Assembly (NCBI RefSeq): GCF_030657335.1
Contig: NZ_CP131039.1
Coordinates: forward strand, 1,938,501-2,002,500
DNA from: Croceibacterium aestuarii
Lineage (GTDB): Bacteria > Pseudomonadota > Alphaproteobacteria > Sphingomonadales > Sphingomonadaceae
Direction of reading: 5' to 3'
DNA length: 64,000 bases
Shown here in pieces: positions 26,181 through 35,933 of this stretch (position 1 is the stretch's first letter; the number at the start of each line of letters is the position of its first letter). A model generated the notes under the pieces. The model searched no databases. It was not told the origin of the DNA and was given only the letters and a program-made list of their open reading frames with translations. The position numbers were made by a program, and so were the translations under genes.

Positions 26181-27251
26181 ATGGCGGCGGCGAACCTGAA
26201 ACTGGTGGAAGGTAAAGTGGTGGACACGGACCGTCAGAAGGCGCTCGACGCTGCGCTGGCACAGATCGACCGCGCGTTCGGCAAGGGCTCGGCGATGAAG
26301 CTCGGCCAAAAGGAAACGATGCAGGTCGAAACGATCTCGACCGGCTCGCTCGGACTCGACATTGCACTGGGAGTGGGCGGCTTGCCCAAGGGCCGGGTCA
26401 TCGAGGTCTACGGGCCGGAAAGCTCGGGCAAGACCACGCTGGCGCTGCACGTTCTCGCCGAAGCGCAGAAGGCCGGCGGTACCGTTGCCTTCGTCGATGC
26501 CGAACATGCGCTCGACCCGGTCTATGCCAAGAAGCTCGGCGTCGATATCGATGAACTGATCGTTTCGCAGCCCGACACCGGCGAGCAGGCGCTCGAGATC
26601 GTCGACACGCTGGTGCGCTCGAACGCCATCGACGTGTTGGTCGTCGATTCGGTCGCCGCGCTCGTGCCGCGCGCCGAGATCGAAGGCGAGATGGGCGACA
26701 GCCACGTCGGGCTGCAGGCCCGCTTGATGAGCCAGTCGCTGCGCAAGCTGACCGGCTCGATCAACCGCTCCAAGTGCATGGTCATCTTCATCAACCAGCT
26801 GCGCATGAAGATCGGCGTGATGTACGGCAATCCGGAAACCACGACGGGCGGCAACGCGCTCAAGTTCTATGCCTCTGTCCGCCTCGACATTCGCCGCACC
26901 GGGCAGATCAAGGACCGCGACGATATCGTCGGCAACACGACCCGGGTGAAGGTGGTCAAGAACAAGGTCGCCCCGCCGTTCAAGCAGGTCGAATTCGACA
27001 TCATGTACGGGCAGGGCATTTCCAAGGTCGGGGAGATTCTCGACCTCGGCGTCAAGGCCGGGCTGGTCGAGAAGTCGGGGAGCTGGTTCTCCTACGATTC
27101 GATCCGCATCGGGCAGGGCCGCGAGAACGCCAAGCAGTACCTCAGGGACAACAAGGAAGTTTGCGACAAGTTGGAAGCTGCGATCCGCAGCCGCACCGAC
27201 GAGGTCGCCGAGGAGATGATGACGGGGCCGGACGCGGACTCCGAAGACTGA
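26181..27251 (+). CDS. recA: Recombinase A
   Basis: A 356-residue DNA-dependent ATPase for homologous recombination and the co-protease that triggers LexA cleavage. Key parts are the Walker A motif [48 protein letters not shown], loop L2 near [20 protein letters not shown] and the acidic tail. I use ATG 26181, preceded by GGAGG at eight bases, and not ATG 26166. It is SOS-regulated through the box at 26077-26091. Confidence 0.98.
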   Translation: MAAANLKLVEGKVVDTDRQKALDAALAQIDRAFGKGSAMKLGQKETMQVETISTGSLGLDIALGVGGLPKGRVIEVYGPESSGKTTLALHVLAEAQKAGGTVAFVDAEHALDPVYAKKLGVDIDELIVSQPDTGEQALEIVDTLVRSNAIDVLVVDSVAALVPRAEIEGEMGDSHVGLQARLMSQSLRKLTGSINRSKCMVIFINQLRMKIGVMYGNPETTTGGNALKFYASVRLDIRRTGQIKDRDDIVGNTTRVKVVKNKVAPPFKQVEFDIMYGQGISKVGEILDLGVKAGLVEKSGSWFSYDSIRIGQGRENAKQYLRDNKEVCDKLEAAIRSRTDEVAEEMMTGPDADSED

Positions 27252-27392
27252 TCCTCAACCCGCGCGTCCTTCGCGGATGCGCCGGACGAAACCGGGGCCG
27301 GTGCGTAAAAGCCTCAAGGGGCGCGCGCCGGCCTCTTTCGTTTATCGTTGCGCTGCGCCACACTCCCCGCAGGACGAGGGAGAAAGCAGGCG

Positions 27393-28214
27393 ATGGACAA
27401 GAGCGACTGGACCGGACGGGCGGGCAAATCCTGGGCCGCCGAATGGCAGCGCACCGACCGCAGCTTCGGCGGGCTGACCGAGCGCCTGCTGGCACGGAGC
27501 CGTGACTTTCCCTGCAACCGTGCGGTCGACATCGGTTGCGGCGCAGGCGAGCTCTCGCTCGCCCTGGCGCGCGGGCGCCCGCGGATCACCGTCACCGGTG
27601 TCGATATTTCGCCCGATCTTGTCGCCACGGCACGCAAGCGCGGTGCGCATCTTGCCAACGTGGCGTTCGTCGAAGCCGACGCAGCGACGTGGAACCCGGT
27701 CGGGTCCGCTCCCGATCTCGTCGTGTCGCGCCACGGGGTGATGTTCTTCTCCGATCCGTTCGCGGCCTTTCGCAATATCCTCGATTTCGCCGAGCCGGGC
27801 GCCAACCTGCTCTTCTCCTGCTTTCGTCCGCCTGCCGAAAATCCCATCTTCACCGAGGTCGCGGCGCAGCTCCCAGCGCTCGATGCGCCGCCGGCGGATC
27901 CGCACGCGCCCGGCCCCTTCGCCTTCGCCGACCGCGACTATACTCGATCGATTCTCGAGAGCGCAGGTTGGAGCGAGGTGCGCTTCGACGCGGTCGATTT
28001 CGCGATGGTCGCCGGGGCCGGAGACGATCCGGTAGAGGATGCGATCGCCTACTGGACTTCGATCGGCCCCGCCGCCCAGCGGCTCGGCGAAATGGACGAT
28101 GTCTCGCGGCAATCGAGCATTCTGCGCATTCGTGACCTTGCCCGTCGCAACTGCAGGGACGGCGTCGTCGCGCTTAAAGGTGCGGCGTGGATCGTTACGG
28201 CGCACAAGGATTGA
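27393..28214 (+). CDS. Class I SAM-dependent methyltransferase
   Basis: A 273-residue methyltransferase. The SAM-binding motif is AVDIGCGAGELSLALARG, followed by VTGVDISPDLVATARKRGA, FVEADAATW and DLVVSRHGVMFFSDP. The C-terminal half has FAFADRDYTRSILESAGW, typical of small-molecule methyltransferases of the Methyltransf_11/25 type. The ATG at 27393 is preceded by GGGAGAAAG; the frame upstream is not similar to anything. The substrate is not predictable. It stands between recA and alaS on the same strand. Confidence 0.85.
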   Translation: MDKSDWTGRAGKSWAAEWQRTDRSFGGLTERLLARSRDFPCNRAVDIGCGAGELSLALARGRPRITVTGVDISPDLVATARKRGAHLANVAFVEADAATWNPVGSAPDLVVSRHGVMFFSDPFAAFRNILDFAEPGANLLFSCFRPPAENPIFTEVAAQLPALDAPPADPHAPGPFAFADRDYTRSILESAGWSEVRFDAVDFAMVAGAGDDPVEDAIAYWTSIGPAAQRLGEMDDVSRQSSILRIRDLARRNCRDGVVALKGAAWIVTAHKD

Positions 28215-28360
28215 CCGGCTGATCCCCCCTTGCTGTCGAGCGGGGGATTGACCTTGCTGACGGGCGGGCGATGCCATGGTGGGACTTATCGTCCTTGTCG
28301 CTCACTCTGGCCCCGTTAATCGTCTTGTCCGGGGCGGCGCGAGGCCCTAACTCGCCAAGC

Positions 28361-31027
28361 ATGCAATCGACGAACGACATCCGCCGGGCCTTCCTCGACT
28401 ATTTCGCGGGCAACGAGCACTACATTGCGCCGAGCGCGCCTCTGGTGCCGTACAACGATCCGACCCTGATGTTCGTCGCGGCCGGCATGGTCCCGTTCAA
28501 GAACGTCTTCACCGGGCTCGAAAGCCCGCCAGCGCCGCGCGCCGCCAGCAGTCAGAAGTGCGTGCGCGCGGGCGGTAAGCACAACGATCTCGACAACGTC
28601 GGCTACACCGCGCGCCATCTGACGTTCTTCGAGATGCTCGGCAATTTCAGCTTCGGCGACTATTTCAAGGAACGCGCCATCGAGCTGGCGTGGAACCTGG
28701 TCACGCGCGAGTTGGGGCTCGACAGGGACCGGCTGTTGGTCACGGTCTATCACACCGACGATCAGGCGCACGACCTGTGGCGCAAGGTCGCCGGGCTGCC
28801 CGATGAGCGGATCATTCGCATCGCCACCAAGGACAACTTCTGGGCGGCGGGTCCCGACGGTCCCTGCGGCCCCTGCTCGGAAATCTTCTACGATTACGGT
28901 CCCTCGGTCGCCGGCGGTCCGCCGGGCTCTCGGGACGAGGACGGCGATCGCTTCGTCGAGATCTGGAACCTGGTCTTCATGCAGCACGTCCAGGCGAACG
29001 ACGTGATTGTCGGCGATCTGCCCCACCCGAGCATCGACACCGGCATGGGACTGGAGCGCATCGCCAGCGTCATGCAAGGCCAGCACAACGTCTTCGAGAC
29101 CGACACTTTCCGTGCCCTGATCGAGGCGAGCGAGTCGCTCCTGGGCACGCCCGCCGATGCCGAGACGATCGCCAGCCACCGCGTCATCGCCGACCATTTG
29201 CGTTCGACCAGTTTCCTGATGGCCGACGGCGTGCTGCCTTCGAACGAAGGGCGCGGCTACGTCTTGCGGCGGATCATGCGCCGGGCCATGCGCCATGCCC
29301 ATTTGCTCGGGGCCAAGGATCCGCTGATGCACCGGCTCGTGCCCGCGCTCGTCACCGAGATGGGCGCACACTATCCCGAGCTCGGCCGTGCCCGCGCGCT
29401 GATCCAGGAGACGCTGGAGCGCGAGGAGACGCGGTTCCGGCAGACGCTCGACAAGGGCCTGCGCTTGCTCGACGAGGAAACCGCGGGTCTGGCCGAAGGC
29501 GGGGAGTTGCCCGGCGAAACCGCCTTCAAGCTCTACGACACGTACGGCTTCCCTTACGACCTGACCGAGGACGCTTTGCGCGAACGCGGCATCGGCGTCG
29601 ACAAGGCCGGTTTCGACGAAGCCATGGCTCGCCAGAAGTCCGCTGCGCGCGCCGCCTGGAAGGGGTCCGGCGCTGCCGCCGATGACGAGATCTGGTTCGA
29701 CATCGTGGAGCGCGAGGGATCGAGCGAATTTACCGGCTACACCTCGACGGAAGGCCAGGGCCGGGTGGTTGCGCTGGTCGTCGACGGAAAGGAAGTCGGA
29801 CTGGCGCAACCCGGGCAGGACGTCGTCGTGCTGACCAACCAGACGCCCTTCTACGGCGAAAGCGGCGGCCAGAGCGGCGACGCCGGGCGGATTACGGGGG
29901 CGAGCGACCTGTCGATCACCGTCACGGATACCTCCAAGCCGCTCGGCCGCCTCCATGCCATGCACGGGCGCGTCGACAGCGGCACGATCGCCGTGGGCGA
30001 CACCGTCAACCTCGCCGTCGATGGGGCGCGCCGCGACCGCATCCGCGCGAACCATTCCGCCACCCACCTGCTCCACGCGGCGTTGCGCAACGCGCTCGGC
30101 GAGCACGTGACGCAGAAGGGCTCGCTCGTCGCGGAGGACCGCCTGCGGTTCGATTTCTCGCATCCCAAGGCGCTGACCGCCGAGGAAATCGCCGCGGTCG
30201 AGGCCGAGGTGAATGCGGAGATCCGCCACAACGAAACGGTGGGCACTCGGCTGATGAGCCCCGACGAGGCGATCGAGGCCGGGGCGATGGCCCTGTTCGG
30301 TGAGAAGTACGGCGAGGAAGTGCGCGTACTGTCGATGGGGCGCAGCGACTGGAACGGCACCGGAAAGAGCTATTCGGTCGAACTGTGCGGCGGCACCCAC
30401 GTACGCGCCACCGGCGACATCGGGTTGTTTCGCATAATCTCGGAAAGTGCCGTTTCCTCGGGCGTGCGGCGCATCGAGGCTCTTACAGGCGAGGCGGCGC
30501 GGCAGTGGGTCGTCGGCCGCGAAGATGCGCTCAAAGCTCTCGCCGCAACGCTCAAGACTGCGCCCGACGAGGTCGAGGCGCGCGTCGCGGCGCTCATCGA
30601 TGAGCGCCGCAAGCTCGAGCGCGAATTGGCCGAGGCGAAGAAGGCGCTCGCGCTCGGGGGCGGCGGCAAGTCCGCCCCCTCCGCCGACGAGGAAATCGCC
30701 GGAGTGAAGTTCTCCGGCCAAGTGCTCGACGGGATGAACCCCAAGGAACTGCGCGGCCTGCTCGACGAGGCCAAGCAGCGCATGGGATCGGGCGTTGCGG
30801 CAATCGTCGCAGTCAACGAGGGACGGGCCGCGTTCGCCGTCGGCGTGACGGACGACCTGACCACTCGTCTCGACGCGGTTGCGCTGGTCCAGGCTGGCGT
30901 TGCGGCGCTAGGGGGCAAGGGCGGTGGCGGCCGGCCCGACATGGCGCAAGGCGGCGGACCCGACGGCGACAAAGCCGAAGCGGCCCTCGCCGCGGTGCGT
31001 GAGGCGCTGGCTCGCGAAACGGTCTAG
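28361..31027 (+). CDS. alaS: Alanyl-tRNA synthetase
   Basis: An 888-residue class II aminoacyl-tRNA synthetase of normal length. The N-terminal catalytic domain begins [16 protein letters not shown] and includes [20 protein letters not shown] and [17 protein letters not shown]. The editing domain has the zinc ligands [13 protein letters not shown] and [14 protein letters not shown]. The C-Ala part has the Gly/Pro-bearing [16 protein letters not shown] near the end. The start is ATG 28361; the open frame upstream does not match the family. Confidence 0.98.
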   Translation: MQSTNDIRRAFLDYFAGNEHYIAPSAPLVPYNDPTLMFVAAGMVPFKNVFTGLESPPAPRAASSQKCVRAGGKHNDLDNVGYTARHLTFFEMLGNFSFGDYFKERAIELAWNLVTRELGLDRDRLLVTVYHTDDQAHDLWRKVAGLPDERIIRIATKDNFWAAGPDGPCGPCSEIFYDYGPSVAGGPPGSRDEDGDRFVEIWNLVFMQHVQANDVIVGDLPHPSIDTGMGLERIASVMQGQHNVFETDTFRALIEASESLLGTPADAETIASHRVIADHLRSTSFLMADGVLPSNEGRGYVLRRIMRRAMRHAHLLGAKDPLMHRLVPALVTEMGAHYPELGRARALIQETLEREETRFRQTLDKGLRLLDEETAGLAEGGELPGETAFKLYDTYGFPYDLTEDALRERGIGVDKAGFDEAMARQKSAARAAWKGSGAAADDEIWFDIVEREGSSEFTGYTSTEGQGRVVALVVDGKEVGLAQPGQDVVVLTNQTPFYGESGGQSGDAGRITGASDLSITVTDTSKPLGRLHAMHGRVDSGTIAVGDTVNLAVDGARRDRIRANHSATHLLHAALRNALGEHVTQKGSLVAEDRLRFDFSHPKALTAEEIAAVEAEVNAEIRHNETVGTRLMSPDEAIEAGAMALFGEKYGEEVRVLSMGRSDWNGTGKSYSVELCGGTHVRATGDIGLFRIISESAVSSGVRRIEALTGEAARQWVVGREDALKALAATLKTAPDEVEARVAALIDERRKLERELAEAKKALALGGGGKSAPSADEEIAGVKFSGQVLDGMNPKELRGLLDEAKQRMGSGVAAIVAVNEGRAAFAVGVTDDLTTRLDAVALVQAGVAALGGKGGGGRPDMAQGGGPDGDKAEAALAAVREALARETV

Positions 31028-31037
31028 GGCGGGGGGC

Positions 31038-31214
31038 CTAGCGCGCGCCTTTGCTGGCGCGGCGGCGGTCGCCGGCGGAACCGCGGGCGACGTCATCGCC
31101 GCCCGGCTTGTCGCCGGTGCGCTGCGGGCCCTTGATCGAGCCCTGGTTTGCATCGGTTTGGTTCTGCGGCTTCTTGTCGGGTGTGGCGCTGGGGTTCTGG
31201 CGTGCGTCGGTCAT
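31038..31214 (-). CDS. Tiny hydrophilic disordered protein (58 residues)
   Basis: ATG 31214 has AAAGGAGA at ideal spacing. The product is rich in Asp, Asn, Gln, Lys, Arg, Gly and Pro (for example PDKKPQNQTDANQGSIKGPQ), has no aromatic or cysteine residue, and should be unstructured. I do not recognise a family. The 27 bases before the ATG are almost the same as those before the tiny gene at 48864-49022, and an EcfG-like promoter (GGACC-N16-CGTT) is at the matching place. It converges on alaS, leaving 10 bases. A small stress-induced protein is the best guess. Confidence 0.7.
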   Translation of the reverse strand: MTDARQNPSATPDKKPQNQTDANQGSIKGPQRTGDKPGGDDVARGSAGDRRRASKGAR

Positions 31215-31236
31215 GTCGAATCTCCTTTGCCCGACC

Positions 31237-31261
31237 AACGGATCAGGCCCGCGATGGGTCC
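31237..31261 (-). promoter_or_regulatory. EcfG-like promoter for the 58-residue gene
   Basis: Minus-strand reading gives GGACC (31261-31257), 16 bases, CGTT (31240-31237), one mismatch from GGAAC-N16/17-CGTT. CGTT is 22 bases before the start codon at 31214. The same arrangement with the same spacer length is found before the tiny gene at 49022. Confidence 0.5.
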
Positions 31262-31371
31262 ATGGCCCGCGCAAATCGCCTCCTTGCCGCTCGGGGCAAA
31301 CCTATTCGGACTTTCAGTGCGGAATCTTCCCCAGGACCGTGGTTCACGTCATCCACGTCGCGCTAGCGACG

Positions 31372-33138
31372 TCAGCCGCCCTGCCGCGTGCTCGTCCGGA
31401 GCTTGGGCTTGTGCTCCAGCGCACCGCCTTCGCGGATAACCTCGCGGAATTCGTCACGTTTCTCGTGGATGCTGGCTATCACCGGGCCCATCGCCACGCC
31501 GAGTTCGACGAGCACGGCTTCGGAGAGTTGCAGGCTGGCCTCGAGCGTCTCGGGCACGGCGGTGCTCGCCCCGCTGCGATAGAGCTCGGCCGCATGGCCG
31601 CTGTCGCGGGCGCGGGCGATGATCGGCAGCGCGGGATAGGCGGCGCGCAGTTTACGGGTGATCGATTGGGCCAGCACCGGCTCGTCCATGGTCAGGATCA
31701 CCGCCGGGGCGCTCTCGGCGCCAAGCTTTTCGAGCGACTGCGGCCGTGCGGCGTTGCCGAATACCGCGTTGTATCCATCGCGCCGGCAGCGGTCGACCAG
31801 GTCCGTATCCGAATCGATAGCGATGTAGGGCTGACCGTGGACTTTGAGCATGTCGGCCACCAGGCGCCCGACGCGGCCGCAGCCGACGATGATCACCTGG
31901 GCCTCGTCGGGGTCGGCGCCGAGCGAGGCGGGTGAAGGGAGCGGCTCGACCCGTCTCGCGACGGCTTTTCCGGCCATCGCCAGCAGCGGCGTTATAGTCA
32001 GGCCGATGGCGGTGACGATTTGCCAGAACTGCGCCGTGCCGGGCTGGATCAGCAAGGCGCTGGCCGCCGCGCTGAGCACGATCAGGGTGGTTTCCGAAGG
32101 GCTCGCCATCAGCAGACCGGTCTCCGCCGCGGTGCTGGCCCGCGCCCCCATCATCCGCAGCAGGACCATCGTCACCACCGCCTTGAGCGAGATCACCGCG
32201 ACGACCGCCACCGCGATCGGGCCAAAGTTATCCCAGATCGTCGTCAGGTCGATGCCCATGCCTACGGTGATCAGGAATATTCCGAGGGCGAGGCCCTTGA
32301 ACGGCTCCATGATCCCCTCGACCTCGGCGTGGTACTCGGTCTCTGCGATGAGCAGTCCGGCGATCAGCGCGCCGACGATCGGCGAGAGGCCGACGAGCGC
32401 AGTGGCGAGACTGGCGCCGATCACCACCAGAAGGCTGGCGGCGAGGAACAGTTCGGGGCTCTTCGTCCGCGCCGCCTGCGCGAACAGGCGCGGGAGGGCG
32501 AAGCGCCCGACAATCATCATCGCCCCGACCACCAGCAAACCCTGCCAGACCGTCGTCAGCAGCCCGGCCATCCCTTCGGCCCCGGCATAGGGCGCCAGCG
32601 CGCCGAGGGTGAAGATGATCGGGACGATGGCGATGTCCTCGAACAACAGCATTGAAAGCGCCGCTCTTCCGACCGCGGAGTTCTGGTTGGTCATCGGCAG
32701 GACCAGCGCAGTCGAACTGAGCGCAAGCGCCAGGCCGAGGCCGAGCGCGCCCGTCCAGTATTGTCCCATCATGCCGAGGAACGAGGCCAGCAGCACGCCG
32801 ATCACCAGCAACTCGAGCGCGCCGAGGCCGAAGACCATCCGGCGCATCGCCCACAGGCGATTGAACGAAAGCTCCAGCCCGATGGTGAACAACAGCAAGG
32901 TGATGCCGAATTCGGCGAAGGGGTCGAGCCGCTGCGGATCGGTGATGGTGACCCAGGTGAGCCACTCGTACTCGAACACCATGCGGCCTAGGCCATAGGG
33001 TCCGACCAGAAGCCCGACGAGGATGAAACCGATGACCGGGGTGATGCGAAAGCGGGTGAATACCGGAATGACGATCCCCGCCGCCCCGAGGATTACAAGC
33101 GCATCCGACATCATCGGGGAAATGGCTTCGCCGTGCAT
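31372..33138 (-). CDS. Monovalent cation:proton antiporter, KefB type (CPA2)
   Basis: A 588-residue membrane transporter exchanging K+ or Na+ for protons. Residues about 10-400 hold twelve to thirteen helices with PVIGFILVGLLVGPYGLG, FTIGLELSFNRLWAMRR, LALSSTALVLPM and SPIVGALIAGLLIAET. Residues about 415-535 are a cytosolic RCK/TrkA-N domain with VIIVGCGRVGRLVADML and AIDSDTDLVDRCRRDGYNAV, which senses NAD(H) or other ligands. The start at 33138 has no clear ribosome site; ATG 33114 (MMSDALVILG) is an alternative. Confidence 0.92.
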   Translation of the reverse strand: MHGEAISPMMSDALVILGAAGIVIPVFTRFRITPVIGFILVGLLVGPYGLGRMVFEYEWLTWVTITDPQRLDPFAEFGITLLLFTIGLELSFNRLWAMRRMVFGLGALELLVIGVLLASFLGMMGQYWTGALGLGLALALSSTALVLPMTNQNSAVGRAALSMLLFEDIAIVPIIFTLGALAPYAGAEGMAGLLTTVWQGLLVVGAMMIVGRFALPRLFAQAARTKSPELFLAASLLVVIGASLATALVGLSPIVGALIAGLLIAETEYHAEVEGIMEPFKGLALGIFLITVGMGIDLTTIWDNFGPIAVAVVAVISLKAVVTMVLLRMMGARASTAAETGLLMASPSETTLIVLSAAASALLIQPGTAQFWQIVTAIGLTITPLLAMAGKAVARRVEPLPSPASLGADPDEAQVIIVGCGRVGRLVADMLKVHGQPYIAIDSDTDLVDRCRRDGYNAVFGNAARPQSLEKLGAESAPAVILTMDEPVLAQSITRKLRAAYPALPIIARARDSGHAAELYRSGASTAVPETLEASLQLSEAVLVELGVAMGPVIASIHEKRDEFREVIREGGALEHKPKLRTSTRQGG

Positions 33139-33250
33139 CGCCGCGTTATGTCAGACTGCCGGGGCACGGGGCAACGCATCTCGGCCCGGAGGCCGCCGCT
33201 TTCCCCACAAAGGGTGACACGGCGGCCTCAATCCTTATGTACGCGTGCCT

Positions 33251-34735
33251 ATGCAGACAGGCACGCTCGTTTCACTCGCCCTTTATTTCGTCCTCATGCT
33301 CGCCATCGGGCTCTATGCCTGGCGCAAGTCGACCTCCGACAGCGAGGGGTATCTCCTCGGCGGGCGCAACCTCCATCCGGCGGTAGCGGCGCTTTCGGCC
33401 GGTGCTTCCGACATGTCGGGCTGGCTGCTGCTCGGTTTGCCCGGAGCGCTCTACGTATCGGGCCTGGTCTCGGCGTGGATCGGCATCGGTCTGTTCATCG
33501 GTGCGCTGGTCAACTGGATCGTCGTTGCCCCGCGCCTGCGCGAGCAGACGGTTCAATACGGCAACGCCCTGACGATACCCGAATTCCTCGCCAATCGCTT
33601 CCCCGACAAGGCCATTGCGCTGCGGGTCACCTCGGCCGTCATCGTGGTGGTGTTCTTCACCGTCTACAGCGCAGCCGGCCTCGTCGGCGGCGGCAAGCTG
33701 TTTTCGACCAGCTTTATCGACGGGAGGATGTTCGGGATGGATCCCTACCTTGCCGGCGTGTGGCTCACCGCCGTTGTGGTGCTGGCCTACACGATGGTGG
33801 GCGGATTCCTCGCCGTCAGCCTGACCGATTTCGTCCAGGGCTGCATCATGGTCGTGGCGCTGGTCATGATGCCGGTGGTCGTCATTTCAAACCAGGGCGG
33901 CCTCGGCGAGGTCGGCGCGATCCTGCGCGCGGCCGATCCGCAATTCCTCGACTGGTTCACCGGGATGACCGCGATCGGCTTCCTGTCCGCCATCGCCTGG
34001 GGACTGGGCTATTTCGGCCAGCCGCACATCATCGTGCGCTTCATGGCGGTTCGCAAAGGCGGCGTTCCTGCGGCGCGCAACATCGGCATGACGTGGATGC
34101 TCGTTTCGCTGATCGGCGCCCTCGGAGTCGGCCTGGCCGGTCGGGCTCACGTGCTGGCCAATCCCGGCATCACGCTCGAGGATCCGGAGACGATCTTCAT
34201 CCTCATGGCCAACACGCTGTTCCACCCGCTCATAACCGGTTTCCTGCTGGCGGCGCTGCTGGCGGCGATCATGAGCACGATCAGTTCGCAGTTGCTGGTC
34301 TCGTCCAGCTCGCTGGCAGAAGATTTCTATCGCCTCTTCCTGCGCAAGCAGGCCAGCGAGCGAGAAATCGTCAACGTCGGCCGCGTGAGTGTGCTGCTTG
34401 TCTCGCTGGCAGCCATTTGGATCGCGAGCGATCCGGACAGCAAGGTGCTTGGTCTCGTTTCGAACGCGTGGGCAGGCTTTGGGGCCGCGTTCGGACCACT
34501 CATCGTTCTGTCGCTGACGTGGAAGCGCATGACCGGCGCGGGCGCCGTGGCAGGCCTCGTCGTGGGCGCGGCCGTGGTTATCGCATGGATTGCTGCGGGT
34601 TGGGGCGACAGCTTTCTCGGCGGTCCCGGTGTCTACGAGATCATCCCCGGCTTCATCGCTTCCTGGCTTACTATCTGGCTGGTAAGCCGGGCGACGTCGG
34701 ATGCCCACGGAGCGGAGAATGCCCAGCTCGCCTAA
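33251..34735 (+). CDS. putP: Sodium/proline symporter
   Basis: A 494-residue member of the solute:sodium symporter family with about thirteen helices. It shows SEGYLLGGRNLHPAVAALSA, GASDMSGWLLLGLPGALYVS, PEFLANRFPDKA, AYTMVGGFLAVSLTDFVQG and ALLAAIMSTISSQLLVSSS, the latter containing the sodium-site serines. These match PutP closely. The ATG at 33251 is chosen over the GTG at 33245. The stop lies 17 bases inside the following flavoprotein gene. No proline dehydrogenase gene is nearby in this window. Confidence 0.93.
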   Translation: MQTGTLVSLALYFVLMLAIGLYAWRKSTSDSEGYLLGGRNLHPAVAALSAGASDMSGWLLLGLPGALYVSGLVSAWIGIGLFIGALVNWIVVAPRLREQTVQYGNALTIPEFLANRFPDKAIALRVTSAVIVVVFFTVYSAAGLVGGGKLFSTSFIDGRMFGMDPYLAGVWLTAVVVLAYTMVGGFLAVSLTDFVQGCIMVVALVMMPVVVISNQGGLGEVGAILRAADPQFLDWFTGMTAIGFLSAIAWGLGYFGQPHIIVRFMAVRKGGVPAARNIGMTWMLVSLIGALGVGLAGRAHVLANPGITLEDPETIFILMANTLFHPLITGFLLAALLAAIMSTISSQLLVSSSSLAEDFYRLFLRKQASEREIVNVGRVSVLLVSLAAIWIASDPDSKVLGLVSNAWAGFGAAFGPLIVLSLTWKRMTGAGAVAGLVVGAAVVIAWIAAGWGDSFLGGPGVYEIIPGFIASWLTIWLVSRATSDAHGAENAQLA

Positions 34736-35933
34736 CGATGTACTCATAGTCGGCGGCGGACCGGCCGGCATGATGGCCGGGTTCCTTCTGGCCCGCGCCG
34801 GCGTCGCGGTAACGGTGCTGGAAAAGCACGCCGACTTCTTTCGCGATTTCCGCGGCGACACCGTCCACCCTTCGACCATGCAAATCCTCGACGAGCTGGG
34901 GCTGCTCGAACGCTTCCTGCGCCGCCCGCACAACCGCATCGACCACGCCGAGATCTGGTACAACGAACGCAAGCTGACCATCGGCGACCTGTCGCACCTG
35001 CACATGCCGGCCCCGTTCATCGCGATGATGCCGCAGTGGGACTTTCTCGACTTCCTGCGCGACGAGGCGGCCGCCTTTTCATCGTTCTCGCTGCGTATGG
35101 AGGCCGAGGCGGTCGACCTGGTCGAAGAGGATGGACGTTACGTAGGCGTAACCCTCGGCTCGGGCGAAGTCCTGCGCGCCGACAAGCTCGTGCTGCGCTG
35201 CGACGGGCGAGATTCGAAGGTTCGGCAAGTCCTCCCGCTGGAGAACCTCGGCGTGCCGATCGACGTGTTCTGGTTTGCCGTTCCGAAATCCCAGCCCGGC
35301 ACCGCGCTGCGCGGCGTCATTCGCGGCTACCGCTTGTTCGTTCTGATCGACCGTGGTGACTACTGGCAGTGCGCCGCGGTTATCGCCAAGGGCGGGGCCG
35401 AACAGGTCAAGGCGCGCGGCATCGAAAAATTCCGCGAGGACGTGCTGACGGCCTTGCCGGAACTCGACAACGTCGACGAGGTGCTGCCCGACTGGGATGC
35501 GGTCAAGCTCCTGTCGGTTTCGCTCGACCGGCTTACCGAATGGTCGCGACCGGGCCTGCTGGCAATCGGCGACGCGGCGCACGCGATGAGCCCGGTGGGC
35601 GGCATCGGCATCAACCTCGCGATCCAGGACGCCGTGGCGACGGCCAATATCCTCGCCGCCTCGCTGGCCCGCGGCGAAAATGTCGACTCCCTCCTACCCA
35701 CGGTCGAGAAGCGCCGACTCTGGCCGACGCGGGTAATCCAGGGCGCGCAGCGGCAAGCGCATGAGCGCGTGCTGCAACCGCTCGTCGAAGGCAGGAACAC
35801 GGTCCCGCTCGAGCCACCCCTGCTGCTCAAGCTGCTCGACCGCTTCCCGCTGCTGCGCCGAATACCCGGTCACTTCATCGGCCACGGCGTTCGCCAGGAA
35901 CACGTCCGCTCCCCCGTCGCGCTGCGAAGCTAG
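34719..35933 (+). CDS. FAD-dependent aromatic monooxygenase (UbiH/PHBH class)
   Basis: A 404-residue class A flavoprotein. The FAD-binding GXGXXG loop is VLIVGGGPAGMMAGFLLARAG, the middle motif is LRCDGRDSKVRQVL (usually ADG, here CDG), and the second FAD motif is GLLAIGDAAHAMSPVGGIGI with NLAIQDAVATANILA. Such enzymes hydroxylate aromatic rings using NAD(P)H. The start ATG 34719 has GGAG six bases upstream and overlaps putP; ATG 34701 is weaker. Its end overlaps the convergent GNAT-nitrilase stop by four bases. The substrate is not known. Confidence 0.87.
   Translation: MPSSPNDVLIVGGGPAGMMAGFLLARAGVAVTVLEKHADFFRDFRGDTVHPSTMQILDELGLLERFLRRPHNRIDHAEIWYNERKLTIGDLSHLHMPAPFIAMMPQWDFLDFLRDEAAAFSSFSLRMEAEAVDLVEEDGRYVGVTLGSGEVLRADKLVLRCDGRDSKVRQVLPLENLGVPIDVFWFAVPKSQPGTALRGVIRGYRLFVLIDRGDYWQCAAVIAKGGAEQVKARGIEKFREDVLTALPELDNVDEVLPDWDAVKLLSVSLDRLTEWSRPGLLAIGDAAHAMSPVGGIGINLAIQDAVATANILAASLARGENVDSLLPTVEKRRLWPTRVIQGAQRQAHERVLQPLVEGRNTVPLEPPLLLKLLDRFPLLRRIPGHFIGHGVRQEHVRSPVALRS

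Noticed and set aside
28222-28248. Hairpin (ATCCCCC / GGGGGAT) between the methyltransferase and alaS.
   Set aside because: A 13-base loop and no T-run; may be chance in a G/C-rich gap.
28316-30721. Very long open frame (801 codons) on the minus strand opposite alaS; similar ones lie opposite nadE (2577-4478), cckA (20284-22335) and purB (62040-63722).
   Set aside because: High third-position GC removes stops from the opposite strand; the translations have no family features, and the sense genes are certain.
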